Notes: generated by a model from the letters alone, not told the origin. Shown: positions 13,712-26,392, counted from the stretch's first letter. The stretch: DNA of 64,000 bases from Fratercula arctica (GCA_947846985.1 CANTUZ010000006.1:49085207-49149206), one strand, 5' to 3'. Numbers and translations are program-made.

Positions 13712-13730
13712 TTTTTTTTTTTTTTTTTTC
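13712..13730 (+). repeat. Poly-T tract
   Basis: An uninterrupted run of 19 T. No associated retroposon body was recognised. Confidence 0.9.
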
Positions 13731-14026
13731 TTTTAGTACTAAAAAAAGCCGTTTCAATCAGATTGACTGAAACAAAACAACTTGAGAGTGAAAATACTAC
13801 ATTTTGCATGTCAGGGAAATCCAGCTACTGGGGACATGATTTATTGCCAATTGCTGTGGAGATGATGTGTCTGAAATTGAGGTCTCTCTATCAGGGAAAA
13901 AATGCTTGTGTCATTACCACCAATAAGCAGAGGACCCAATCTATCAGTGGCCACTGGGAGGCACTTCCAACACCACACAGGAGTTTAAACATTTGATGCC
14001 AACAGTTCAACCTGTGATGTTTCTTC

Positions 14027-14059
14027 AAAAAAAAAAAAAAAAAAAAAAAAAAGAAAAAA
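14027..14059 (+). repeat. Poly-A tract
   Basis: A run of 26 A at 14027-14052, then GAAAAAA. No AATAAA-containing retrocopy is recognisable immediately upstream. Confidence 0.9.
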
Positions 14060-15110
14060 TTGCTTAGGCCATGGTCAATAATTCTTTAACTGAAATTCTG
14101 CAACTGATTCTTGGTTACATTAGCCGGGCGGGAAGATGATGTGACAGTGACATACTGGATGGACCCCGCTCCTTCCTGCCTTTCACCCAAGGGAACGTCA
14201 TGAGAGATGGTTTCCTCTACAGGTGGGACCGCTTGCAGTCCAAGTACATTTCCAGTTTCTGTGCTGAATAGCAATTACACAGTGACTCTCAGGCTTATGG
14301 CAAGCACATACCCGAAAACAGTCACACAACAGCGCTCGGTGCCCTTGCTGCTTGCATGCTTTTAACATTTGATTTCTCCCAGCAGAAGTTTGCTGAAGAT
14401 GTGCTCCAGCATGTTTGCAACCCCAGACTGCTTATAAAGATCTTGATCTCCCACAGAGCATTATTGACTAGGCATCAGATACAGCCTTTTCTTTTAGAGG
14501 GACCATCCAGAAAAGGACGACAAGCCCCATCACACAGCTGGCACTTAATCAAACGTGAAGGACAGGGGGAATATTGCTGCATTCCTACTGTTGCAGGGTG
14601 ATGTTGCCCTGTCCCTGCCCCACCAAAGATCTGCACAGCTACACTCTTTCGCTTCATATCTGTGCCACTCCGAAGCCAATGGAGCCCAATCTGAACTCCA
14701 GTATGTCACCGCGTGGTGGGCCAACATAGCACTACGTGGGGGATAAAACATAAATTCCCTTACCATCTCCCAGCAGATCTAAGCTTTCCACCATCCTTCG
14801 GAAACAGAATTGGAGTTGCAGGCGGGCAACGAGTGAGGGTAAAAAAAAAACAAACCTATAGACAGTGGAAAGGCAAAAGCAGGTCTGAAGAAAGCAAAAT
14901 CCACAGATGCAGCACCCAGATAAAAGCGAAAGGTCAGTTGCTCTGCAGCCTAGATACATTTAATCTGCCCATCACGAGATACAATAAATGCAGAATTTCA
15001 CTGCGCCTCATTTGCAGACCCTCTCTTCCTAAGGCAGAAGCACTGCAAAAGCAACTCCTACATCATGAAAGCCTGAAGCCTTGATGGCTTCTTGCCAAGG
15101 CAAAGGTAGC
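14060..15110. other. Unique noncoding sequence
   Basis: Overlapping short frames of up to 123 codons on both strands (14356-15084) show no domain. No repeat family seen. Confidence 0.5.
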
Positions 15111-15114
15111 TAAA

Positions 15115-15330
15115 TGTCATATGATTTATTACTTTGAAGGACTGGCTTTTGCCTGCCACACTCATCAGATTAAATCGTGTTTAGCATTGTTGATTCCAGT
15201 GAGTGTTTTCACAGCGCGTGGGACCGTTACACAATATCTGACTAAGGATGACAGCAACTGGGACTTATTATTTCATGAGATACACCGACTTAACATCACC
15301 GTCTTGTTTCCAAACCAGAGACTTGACTGA
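15115..15330. promoter_or_regulatory. Candidate regulatory block
   Basis: Unique sequence with ATGATTTATTAC, AGATTAAATCG and TTATTATTTCATG motifs and no repeats. The density of AT-rich homeodomain and POU-like words resembles a conserved noncoding element. Support is weak without alignment. Confidence 0.22.
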
Positions 15331-18300
15331 ACCTGCTCCTGACTAACACGCACACAGGAGATTTCCTTCCCACCGGTCTGCCTGGCAAATGTAAACAGGC
15401 AGGAATTAGTGGGCAAAGCTAAAGGTTAAACCCAACTTTTCCCTTCCTCTCCCACTGCCATGGACTCCGCCTTGTGCCTTGTGGAGGCCACCCCAAAGCT
15501 CACCACAGCCCAGTGTGAGAAGAGGCGTGAGAGCAGGATGGTTGTTACCTCCATGTTGTGTGGGGCAGCTCTTCCACTCTCTCTCACAGGCTGGATTTTT
15601 AAACAAATTCTTTTGCCAAAGCTCTCATTTTGTTTATTTTTTTTTTTCCAGTGAAGTGGCTTAACCCAGATAAAACCAAACTATCCCTCAAGGCTGTCTG
15701 TTTTGGTGGGGTTTAGGTTACATTCTCTCTTTCAGTGAAGTGCAAACACATGAGCAGTCCCATATCTTAAGGTGCCTGGTTTTGTCTTCTGAATCTGCAC
15801 TGACTTCTTCCTCCAGCGTAGCATGGATTGTGCTGGGTTTTTCCAACCACGCTTCTGCTGAGAAGCCGAGCTGCCTAACCACAAACTACAGAAAGTGTTA
15901 GCTATAGGCCCATCACTTTATTGAGCGAATCTCTGTGGAAAAGACAACACAGTGGGTCTATGTGTGTTTTTCTAAATCAATTTTTTTCTAAATCAGTTCA
16001 TGTCCCTGTTCTGGGGTCCAAGAATCCATCTGTTACCGTTATTGCAGCAGGGCAATAGATGCTTCCAGACACCTCCCACCCCATAGACCTTACAATATCA
16101 TCCATTCATTCTCCAATGATCTAGGATGACCAATGTCCAAACCACAAGACATTATTTCTCCCTTCTGATCCAGTTACATCGTGGCTCAAAACTCTGTACT
16201 ATTCCTAAATTATCAATTCTATCAATTAGTTATATCCTAGTGAAGTAACTGTTTTCTTGTTTTGTTTTGGTTTGTCATTCTGTTTCTTTTTTAAAGCCTA
16301 AACGCTGTAATGTTGGTTGGACTACTTACCAAAGCTACATGGTCTCCACGGTCACTGTTTTCATTCCAGCCAACTGGCACCAGAGCAAATTACCAGAATT
16401 GGTGCCATATGGGCCATATAGTACATGGACCATAAAGTAATCTTTCCTTCCTCTAACATTTTTATCACTTTAAAATTTGTGTCGAGCTTTGGCCAAAGTT
16501 CCAGAGTGCTGGAATTTTATTTTCCTATGGAAGAAAAGTAAACCCTTTTTGAGGATTATTTTCTTTAAGGCATAAAAAAATTTGCACCGGGAATTTGAAG
16601 AAGTGCAAGAATGGCAACTGGCCAAAGGATATGAAGAGACTGGTCAAGGCAGCAGGGATTTCGTTGCACAATGTGCTGGCCTGCAATAGCGAGTCCTATT
16701 TCTAGTTCTTCAGAAAGCACACAAATTGATCTGTAACATTTTACTTCAGCTGAATGTCCCTTCCATCCCTGCCTCTGATAGCTATTTTAAGAGCAGCCTT
16801 GCTGTGATAGTGTCAGATTTTCCGTACCTCTTCTACCATCCCCGTATTTCAATTATCATGTTCCATAGGACATCGGCAGCGAACAAGTTTAAGCAGCTTT
16901 TCCCAGCACAGTTCTGTGGGCGCACACAGGCACAAACAGTGATGGCATCGGATTCATTCACACTATTGCTGCGTGCGACGAGAAACAAAACTCAAGGGGA
17001 CTCATCATGGGCAGCAAACGCTTTAATTGTAATCCGTACCCCTCCAAAGAACTGAATGTTCTTAATATAAAAACAGCTCTGACAGAGAAGGGCCATATTG
17101 CTATTATATTCAGTGTTAAAGTCTGACTGCTACTGGCACATTATGGTTTACTATTTAAATCCACGACGCTCAGAAACCTCTTCCCTTCTCATCTGTCTCA
17201 CTTTTTCACTGATTTGCTCTCCTTTCCGTTGCCCAAATGCTTTTTGAATACGTTCTTCTAAAAGACTGGATGGAGGAACTGCCAAATAGTAAGTGTCTGA
17301 TAAGAAGTTCCTTCCTGCTTTAATTGTGCTCATTTTAACTCATTCTTATTCGCCAGGTATATCATATGCTCAGTTTCTGATCCGGCACTATGTCCTCATT
17401 ATAAATTAAGTCTGATTTTTTAAATGACATCTTTTACCACAAAACACTTTGTACACGATACACATGGTGTTCCCTGTGCAATAACGAGAAACATGATTTA
17501 GAAGCTGACAATAATTTTCCATTGCAGCACTTTTCGGTCACAGCCAAAAAAGTTTGCATTCAGAAATTAGCCTGAAGTGCCCACCTCCCCTTCTCTGGGC
17601 TCGCTTTCATTTCCCATCCAGCACCGTGACCACAGACTCTCAGGATGCAAACTCACATGGATGTTCAGTAGGAAAAGACAGGGATGTATCTTGGGGCACA
17701 AGGACTCGGACTGAAATCCCGAAGCACCAGCAGAGCCCTTGCAAGTCGCTCTTCTCAGATCCAGACCAGGAGCTATGGGCTGAAAACTGCACTATTCAGT
17801 CCCAAATTTTTCATTCTCAGTTTGTATTTTTTTGAGAAGAAAAGCGGGTAATGATGAAGTCCCAACCAACATCAGCCCTGTAAAGACTATGAAGTCATTT
17901 TGCATCAAAGTTGTTAGTAAGATAAAAGACAAATACTCGTTAACTCACAGTTTAAATAAGCACTGCTGGTGCTGCCTGGGCTCTGGTTACCCACTGAAGT
18001 TTCCCACGTTACGGTACCACCTGAATGATGATAAAATGTATACAACAGCATAACAGCGAAATTCAGTCTCTGCTTCTCCTGGGAAGGCACAGCACTGGGG
18101 AAGGAGGTAGCTTTGAGCTAAGGAGACCAAAATGCAATTCTTAATTTCTAAGGACTAATTTGAAATATGTTATGACAAAAAGCATCCCATCTGAGATCTG
18201 CCAGCCGCGTTCTCCGTACTGCAAACTACGATTACTGTTGGATAAAACAAGCCAAGGCTGAGCACAATGCTAATCCACTTAGTGCTGCTGCCCAGCAGCA

Positions 18301-19314
18301 TCACCATCCAACTCCGTGGATACTCTTCTGTTAACTTTCACCCAGTAAAAGTCAAGAGAGCCCCGGCTCCTTCTGTGCTGCACCTCTCCAATTGTTTGCG
18401 AAACTCCTCCTCCAAATCCTTCCTGAAACTCCCTTGTCCTACAACACCTCCTGCACCTCCAGCCCATCAGGAAACCACCCTGGCTAGGCAGCAGCCCCTC
18501 CTGCTTTCCCTTTTATCCCCATTCATCTTAGCTCATGGGATCCGTAGGCACAGGGGATGTTTTCTGGTATGTATTTATAGCGTGTCCAACAAAATGACTG
18601 CAGTTCCTCTACAATACCAGCGGCAATCTATGGGAACATTTTTATTTTCTTTTCCCTTTCATTTTCAGTTTGTTGCTTGGTAGATCCACTATGTCAAATG
18701 CTTTGAATACTCCCCAGAAGACTCTTCCCTTCCATTCATGACTTTCTGTTTTGTTATTTAAACGAATCCGTGCTGATCTCTACAGGAATAGCATTTTTTG
18801 TAAGAGAAAGGCGGAGGGTGACATCCACATTTACACCTCCATCCCAGAAGTAACCTGCGCTCCTTTACCAAGCTTTTCTTAATGTCCTCATTGCAGCCTC
18901 TCTGCCAGACGTATTATTTGGCCTAAGGAGACAATGAAGTAGTCTGTGACCGCTCTGGTCCTCACCACGTGTGACCAATTCCTGTCACCTGCAAGTTGCT
19001 TACTGTCCTCTCTCCCCGCGGCTCCCTCCCAGGAGCAGAGCCCCCGCAGGCAGTTAGGAGCTCAGATGGGCAGCACTGATGTGAAGAAATCCTTCTTTCC
19101 AGCAACTGTTCCCCTGGGCAGTGTCCTGCAGTGTTACTGCTCTGCCTGGCGTTCTTTGGAAGTACCAGATTGACTGGTAAGAACTGAATCAACAGCGCCT
19201 TGAGGAACAAGGCCCGTGTCCAAATCTATTTATGATTTACCAAGTCATTAAAAGAACCGTCTGCCTTTTCCAAATGCTGCATCCCCACACATGCTGTCCC
19301 ATCAACAGCGAAAG
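15331..19314. other. Unique noncoding sequence
   Basis: No gene or repeat family recognised. TTTTCTAAATCA occurs twice in close succession around 15967-15998. The longest frames, 138 codons at 18267-18683 and 109 codons at 16726-17055, have no recognisable domain. Confidence 0.5.
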
Positions 19315-19362
19315 GTGAGTCACTGATGACTCACGGGGGTAATCCTGGCCACGGGGATTACC
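19315..19362. promoter_or_regulatory. Paired AP-1 and OTX/PITX-type motifs in two adjacent palindromes
   Basis: At 19315-19334, GTGAGTCA and TGACTCAC form perfect 8 bp inverted arms around CTGA, giving two AP-1 sites (TGAGTCA, TGACTCA). Four bases further on, at 19338-19362, GGTAATCC and GGATTACC form a second perfect inverted pair with a 9-base spacer; TAATCC/GGATTA is the core bound by K50 homeodomain factors such as OTX, CRX and PITX. Two consecutive palindromes of real factor motifs in 48 bp suggest a compact enhancer core. Function is inferred. Confidence 0.4.
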
Positions 19363-21284
19363 TGTCCCACTGCTTCGGGATGGGAATCATAGCTTTCTAG
19401 ATTCAGATATTGATTAACTTGTCACCACACTGTCCAGTATAATCCCAGTACCGCAGATTTGGACCAGTCTTCGTCCATACTCATGCAATTCGTACAAGTT
19501 CTTCGACCAAGAACTAAGCTAAGAAAGATATGCTCACTGGAAAGTTTTCCCCATAGAAGTGAGAGATGACAAACATACGAGCGAGTCCACAGGAAACAAA
19601 CCAGGCAATTGTAATAACACCGAAATCGTCAGCTCCGAGGCCAGCAACCGCTCTCCAGTAAGCAAGGCAAAGCAAACATGGTGTTTGATTGCATTAACAA
19701 AAAGAATAGAATTTAAAGCCACAGGTAACTGGATTAAAAAAGAAAAAAATTGTATCAATTTCTAAGTAACTGTGTCTCTCAGTTCAATTATGTTCTTGTG
19801 ACTAATAAAAGTAATATAAAAGGAACAAGATGTGGAGCACTCTATCATAATTCCATGGAGGTAAAAGAAAGGAAGTACTAAGCTAATTTAATAACGCAGT
19901 TGTAAAATATCTGTCTCTGGGCCTGCAAAGGGATTACCAGGCTCATAGGGACAGGAAAGCAAGAAGTCAGCAGGACATTTGAAAGAGGGGAGGGAGCAAC
20001 CTCTTCCTTCCACAGCAGCACTTTTTGGTTCAATGGGATGCCACATTCTAAACTAAATTATTAGTTGTGACAGTCAGGAGGAAGCATTTCACATGTAAAC
20101 AATTTTGCTGAGATAAGTCTGCCAAAATGCGGTGCACTGATTTGTATTTTTAGCTGTGGATAAAACGATGCCCTGGAAACTCTATACCGATTTAATATGT
20201 TTACATAAAGAAGAAAAAAAATGAAGTTATTTTGAGGCGGTCGAACTATGCTACTTTTATGCGATGCACGTGTTTTAAACCTGTGTTTCACACTCAACCT
20301 ACTTGCTTTTCAGAGGAGACCAACAGCAGCAAACTCAGTTACAAGAACGTATGAACTGCCAGGAACTGGTGGTGTGGGTTTAATAAGTTACACGAAACAA
20401 GACGCTCTCGCTTGGGTCCAAAGTAGCAATGTGAGCACAAACCAGAGCAACTCCATTTCCACTCTGTCAAGTGTCATCACACCTGCAGCTCAGCGGGACG
20501 GAAAACATTTTGTCAGGGGCTCGATTGCCAAGAAAGCCAAGCCCAGACTAGCGTCCTTTTCCTTCCCTTAAAGCTGGGGAGCCTGTGGTCAATTATTAGA
20601 ACGCAAAACACAAAAGGGAGGATGTAGGTGTGTGCGAGTGTTAAAAAGAAGACCTTTGGGGGACTAAAATTTCTGAGACATCCAGGGCACATGCCTTTAA
20701 TTCATGTAAGTAAAGATATCACTTAGAACGACAAGTAGACATACGGAAGATTAAACTCCCCATAATGATGCAGACTTTTTCCTTCCTTCCATTTTGCTGT
20801 TCATAAGGATCATTTTATATTGCTTACTCCAAAAACAGTTGAGAAATTATGTGTAATAAATATTTCCTTAAATTGAACTGGCGGAATCTATTTCTTCTTT
20901 TAAAATATATTGTTCCCAGTTTACTTATTACTCTATGCTGGGACTTGCCTCTTAAAGAGAAATATTGCTTGAGGGTCTACTCCTCATTTAAACAAATGCT
21001 ATTAAGCCAGAGTGTGAAGATAGTACGGAAACTACTGAAAGGCTTCCCTGGCTGCACTAAATCAAAGCTAATGGCTTGAGATAAAGTAAGTGGAGTTGTT
21101 CTGTTCTTTGTCAGTATTAATATTTTAAGTTACAGGTCCTCACTAGGCTCTCTCTGCTTCTATCCCCCTTCTTTTGGGCCAGAAATTCCAGGCGGCTTCT
21201 CTTATGCACGGCTCACACTTTTATTCCGTGCATTTGGCCGTTGCTTCCAAACTATCTCGACTGCCTGACATTTACCAGGCTTGG
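19363..21284. other. Unique noncoding sequence
   Basis: No gene or repeat family recognised. A frame of 107 codons at 20248-20571 has no recognisable domain. Confidence 0.5.
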
Positions 21285-21445
21285 AGTAGCGCTCACAGAA
21301 CATTCAATTTTGCTTCTGAATGCCATGATAATCACAAGCCAGCACTGGGCCAATTGCAAGCACAATTTACCTGGAATATGTGGTCTGGTAAACTAATTAG
21401 GGCAACATGGAGTGCTAATGCCCTGCTTCACAGAGGGTAATAACA
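21285..21445. promoter_or_regulatory. Candidate AT-rich regulatory block
   Basis: Contains CAATTGCAAGCACAATT at 21351-21367 and a TAATTAG homeodomain core at 21394-21400, followed by GTGCTAATG. Unique sequence with no repeat. Enhancer-like in composition; conservation untested. Confidence 0.28.
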
Positions 21446-21999
21446 TAAGGAATGAAGAGCTTTCAGGAGATTTTGCTGTTGAACTACAAATTATTTCCTG
21501 ACCTTTAATTATTTTTTTTTGCCTCGCAACCAGCGTGGTTTCCATCTCTGTAGCCTACACCTCTCTTGAATGCACCACGGAGTTAAGTATTTTCATGACT
21601 CTTTCCCACTCTCTTTAACGAGAAAAATCTCTTCAGAGTTTCTTTCCTGAAAGCATCAGATGGCCTTTTTGGCTGTTTCTGAATAAAGGATTTCTCAAAG
21701 ACCATAGAAACTTTCCCCCATATATTATAGTGCTTCAATCGTTTCCAATAATGCAACTAGATCTGGGCGAAGTTTTTTCAGAAAGCAGTAAAACCATTAG
21801 AAAGCGCAGCTTTAGGGGCAGTGAAATACTCATAAATTCAGTTCCAGTTTAGGGAACAGATTCTGCCAAATTGAAAGCAAAGAAACATTTTTAGAAAAAT
21901 CTGAGCACTAACTTCCGTAATTTGTCGGACATCGAAGTCACCCAGCTTGGCAGCCACCACAAAGCGGTTCCCTATGACTAGCAGCTCTTGACTCTTCGG
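21446..21999. other. Unique noncoding sequence
   Basis: No gene or repeat family recognised. Confidence 0.5.
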
Positions 22000-22555
22000 T
22001 GGAGCACGGGGAGAGAACGGAGAAGACAGAGAGACCATGGATGGACAACGGTCAGGAAATGTCTACAATGTGGCTGAAAAAAGAGCAGCTTCGTCTAAAT
22101 AAGTGTGGGAGGAGGACAAACCAGGACAATTTAAGAAAGACTGGAAAAAAACAGAAGTGTTTAGAGAGAGGGTGTTTTCTTTTTCTCCTTAGATAATTTT
22201 TTAGAAGTAGTTAATATTATAGAGAGGTTACAAAGAGTAAGAACAAGATGAGATGTTTATACTAGAAACTAAAAGAGAGTGTATGGACAAAATCAGAGAG
22301 ATCAAGGCATGCAGCAAGATCAAACTAGGAAAAAGATGTGGAGAACAACAAGAAATCATCCTAAAGTAACATTAGGAAGAGAAGGAAGACCAAAGAAAAA
22401 GAATTTGTCAACGATGAACAGAGGAAAGCTATGTACAGAGGGGAGCCCTGAAATGTCTGTGGCTTTTCTGAATCAACCTTTACTTAAAGTGTCCCCTTGC
22501 AAGTAAATGGTCAGCACAATTAGTGCTCTTGAGAAATAAGCAAACTTTCAGACAG
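22000..22555 (+). other. Purine-rich strand, possibly the 5' part of the adjacent old CR1
   Basis: The plus strand is strongly biased to A and G from about 22005 to 22420 and has few pyrimidine runs. It directly precedes the recognisable CR1 reverse-transcriptase remnant in the same orientation. LINE coding strands are often A-rich, so it may be the more decayed 5' portion of that element, but I see no motif that proves it. Confidence 0.3.
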
Positions 22556-23850
22556 GGCCTGATGAACATTACTGAGGGTGTTGAAAGAGCTGGCTGAAGC
22601 AAGCGAAGAACTATTAGCATTCATCTTTGCGATCCTGTACAGGAGGGCTAAGCTACTGGGAGACTGAAAAAAGGCCAGCACAGTGCAGTTCTTTAAAGAG
22701 AGAAAAAAGGAGTAGCTGGGAGATTTATAAATCAATTAGATTAACTCCAGTTCCTGCAGAAACAAATCAAACCATTTGTCAGAATCAGGAAGATAACAAG
22801 GAGATGAGATGCAGTCGATGGTAGATTTGTTAAGGGGAAAGCATGCCCCAAAAATATATTTTGTTTCTACAGCAGGTAACAAACCTTCTGGAGTTCAGAA
22901 GCAGTAGATACCATCGATCTCAAAGTAAGGCTTTCACCACTGTTTTACTCACCAGTCTCAGAAACAAACTAGGGAAAAAAATCTTGCTAAAACTTTTTCC
23001 CTGTGATAGGTAAGGAGATGCTGACAGGGTGGCTGCATCCAGAGTGACCATCCATGGTACAATCTCAATACGTAAGGATATATATTGATGGGTGCTGTAG
23101 GGCCTCTCCCAGGTCTCAAATTGTTCAACACTTTCATTAATTATCAAGGTGATGGAGTGGGGAGTATGCTATTAAATTTTCAGGTGAGAGAAAGCCTGGA
23201 AGGACTGAACGACACATCCAGAATTCAAAATTATTTCAAGAAATGGAAAAAATGATCTCTGGCATTCAACCAAGAGGTGTACGCTGTTCCTTAACTTAGG
23301 TAGGAATAATCGACTGCTGAATTCCTTTGGAAATCCTTTAAAGAAATAAAATTAAATGAATCTGACGGTTGTGGATTAACCAGCTGAAGATGGGTTGTGG
23401 AAAAGGCAAGAGTCCTGGTGGAAGGGTTTAATGGAAGGGTAGTAATCCTTCCTCTCAGTGCCTTGCTCAGCATTAATAAGGTCTCAGGGAGAGCACTCTG
23501 TCCACATTTGTGCCATATGGGTACCAACTGGCGACCGGCCAGAGGAAAGCCAGACTAACCAAGAGTCCAGGAAAAGTACTCCCCAAAGACTGAACTACGT
23601 GGTTTGGGTTTTTTTTCATTTGCAGAAGAGCCTGCTCTGCTGTGGATAGATCCGGAGGTAATAGATTTAAATCACAGCAAAGCAGATTCATGTTGAATTT
23701 TAAAAAGCTCTCCAATGGGAAAAATAAAAGCCTAAAATAGACTGCCAGGGGAATTGCAGTCTTCATCCCTGGGTGTCTTTAAGGCAGTTAGACAGTCTCT
23801 GTAAGGAGCAGCACTGTCAGAGCTGATCTGCATCTGCCTTAGGACACAGG
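22556..23850 (+). mobile_element. Ancient, heavily decayed CR1 LINE (reverse-transcriptase region toward the 3' end)
   Basis: Around 22720-22765 one frame reads WEIYKSIRLTPVPAE, aligning with the NYRPISLTSVPGK-type motif at the start of the CR1 reverse transcriptase. Further along, the DNA follows CR1 in order: a TTTACTAAAGG-like site near 22829, an AGTAAGGCTTTC...ACTCACC stretch near 22924-22953, TTCAACACTTTCATTAATTATCA near 23124, AATAAGGTCTCAGGGAGAGC near 23476, and a GACTGCCAGGGGAATTG...TCATCCCTGGGTGTCTTTAAG stretch near 23739-23782. The frame is broken by many stops and indels. Divergence is far greater than in the other CR1 copies here, so this is an old insertion. The terminal octamer repeat was not found. 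CR1 moves by target-primed reverse transcription; this copy is inactive. Confidence 0.75.
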
Positions 23851-24190
23851 TCACAAACTAATCAACCTGTCCTCCAGATTCATTTGCCACAAACCTGTAA
23901 TCCAGCAGGTTTGCTGCCTGAACACACACGCATGCGATGAGACGAGGAGAGCAGAACCCCGCCGGCACCCTGCAAGCTGTGCACAAACGCGCGATCAGGG
24001 GGTCCAGCTCAGGCTGCACCCCTCTGCTCTCACTCCCGGGCTGTCATTTTGGGCAGGTCATACCCTGCTCTCCGCTCCTTTCTCCTTTTACGATAATCAA
24101 ATCTCCTCTTATGCTAGTTAGGCAAGACTAATAAAAGGTAATTTTTTTTTTCAGAAGCTCCTACCTGAGGCCAGAACACGATGGGTTGTC
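23851..24190. other. Unique noncoding sequence
   Basis: A short patch rich in CpG (about 23935-24010) is too small for a CpG island. Nothing else recognised. Confidence 0.5.
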
Positions 24191-24196
24191 TTGGTT

Positions 24197-24267
24197 GCTG
24201 TCTCCAGGTATTATCAAGTGCAGATAACAGTTATGCCTAAGGCCTTGGGATATTATCTGGAGACAGC
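24197..24267. other. 71-nt imperfect inverted repeat (hairpin)
   Basis: Arms of 19 nt at 24197-24215 and 24249-24267 pair with two mismatches; GCTGTCTCCAG is perfectly matched by CTGGAGACAGC. The loop of 33 nt contains AAGGCCTT and ATAACAGTTAT. Size and shape fit a short miRNA precursor, a small inverted-repeat transposon remnant, or chance. I do not recognise a known mature miRNA in either arm. Confidence 0.45.
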
Positions 24268-26261
24268 ACGTACAGCAGGTGAGGATGCCTCAATATCAGA
24301 CCTACCAACCAAGCAGCACCTCCTCTGAGCACTGCGAGCACCACATTCACTTTATGTCCTGTGCAGGTTTTGTAGATGGTGGTCCCTCACTGTCCCCGGG
24401 AGGGCACCTCACCTTCCCCTGCTTTGCACTGGTGTCATCTGGAAGACTGCAAAAACCCTAAAGAAAAAACAAATCCTTGAGTTAATTTTTTGTTGTTGTT
24501 GTCATTTGGGTTTTTTTAACAGAAGTAGAGCACAGAACAGCACTGACCTGGGAGCAAACCGTTTCTCTCTCGCTTTGTTCCAGTACCACTCGCATCTCCA
24601 TGTATTTTGTTGCTGTGGTTCCCAAACCCCTCATTTGCAGTGACCCTCAGCCTCCTCTCGGGCGGTTGCTACAGCTCAAGGATGACTTTTCCTCTTGGAG
24701 ACATGTTTGCTGCTTACTCCAGATTGATGGAAAATGAATGGGGTTGGCCAAAAACTGAAGCAAGCAAAGGATTATTGGAAAACAACAAAAGAGTTTTCAT
24801 GAATTCAGAGAATTTGGTAGTGCTAAGAGTCCAGATACAAACAAACCAACCAGAAGAAGCACAAACTCAGCATGTGACCTGAGTTACTGACGTGTGAAGC
24901 ACACACGGGGCAAAGGAATTACTCGGTTCTGGCTGGTGTTGAAAGCAGCTAAGAACTGCCTAAAACCTTATTCCAAGTCTTATTATCCCAAGTCTAGTAT
25001 AAATCACTAAAGCAGTAGAGCAGCGTACTAATCCTCCCTTTTCTATGAACATGGAACAACTCCTGAAAGCAAAGTCAATGGCATAGATTTATCATGGGGA
25101 TACGTGCTGTCCTGCAGGGTCATCATGATCTAAAAGGGATGAGCATCACGTACAGCCCAGTCCCTGATGGAGACACCAGGTTCCCCTTCCCTATGAACAC
25201 GCTCTCTCATGTAGAGCAGGTGATGATACCACTTATCTCCTCTGAGGAAACATTTAGTCTTTTTCTTTGAAGTATTTTAGGCTTTGCTCTCTGCAGACAG
25301 TGCCACAGCAGTGCTGTCCTGGTTGCGTTTTGTGCCGAGGGAGATCTGGTGTGCCTGAAAAAAGGCATTTTTAGCATGTGTCCAAACTAGCCTAAGCTTT
25401 GAAGCAGAGCAAAATAGAGCAGCTTCTTTGTGGAGCCAAAATTTGCATACGAACGATGAGGCTGAGACGCTGGACCCTTGCCGAGTTCAGAGACATCTAT
25501 GGTTACAGGGCTGCTAAAAGAGGTTTTCAGGAGCTTGAGTGCAGACTTGCAATATCCAGGTCTTACTTTGTGCTTTTTTTTTGGCTCTACCTCGGAGTGA
25601 GAAGTATCTAGACACGTTTTTCACAGCTGCAGTTCCACCACATCTACCTCAAATACAGACCACACTGTTTTCGATGTGAGCGAGTGCTCCGGCGCTGGCA
25701 CGAACTTGAATTCTGCTCCACCAGCTGAGACCCTTCCCCTTGCTGGCACCCCCACCTATCGCTCCCGCCTACAGAAAACTCAAAACTTCAGTGCGTACAC
25801 ATTGAAACCAACAATATACCTAAACGCAGTTGAATAAAACAGCTCTTTGTGCGTGTCATAGCTTGACACTGCCTAGTGTTAAAGAACTTATTTTTCACAG
25901 ACGCCTATCTCTGTGAAACGGAGCCACCAGGCTCAGCCGAGCGTCGTGAACCTTTGCTCCCTCAGCCACCGGAGGTTCTCCTTGATTTACTGTTAGGGGC
26001 TCGAGGATCTGGAGCACAAAACTTCAGCTGCTGCCACAGCAAAACTCAAAATGTCAGGGAGCAAACAATATGACCAATGGCAGCAAAATTACGGGATATT
26101 TATGAATTGCTGTGCAAAGCAGTAGTTCTAACCGAGCACGAGCACTCCTATTTTCCTTTATGGTCTAATCCATACGTTCTTGTGCACAAACGCCAAGTCA
26201 GTAACTAAAAGTTATTTGCAAACAATGACCAGGTACTTGGCTCCAAATGAAGAAATCTCCT
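24268..26261. other. Unique noncoding sequence
   Basis: No gene or repeat family recognised. A perfect POU octamer ATTTGCAT is present at 25441-25448. Short frames only. Confidence 0.5.
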
Positions 26262-26392
26262 TTTGGTTTTGTTTGGGTTTTTTTTTGGTTTTGTTGTTTG
26301 TTTTTTTTTTTTTTTTTTTTTTTTTGGGGGGGGGTGTTGTTTGTTTGTTTGTTTTGGGGGTTTTTTTTGGTTGTGGTTTTTTTTTTTTTTAA
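26262..26392 (+). repeat. T/G low-complexity tract with a 33-base T run
   Basis: TTTTGG and TTTG words lead into 33 T at 26303-26335 followed at once by 9 G at 26336-26344, then (GTTT)n and further T runs. The 151-codon minus-strand and 65- to 70-codon plus-strand frames crossing it are artefacts of this tract. Confidence 0.92.
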
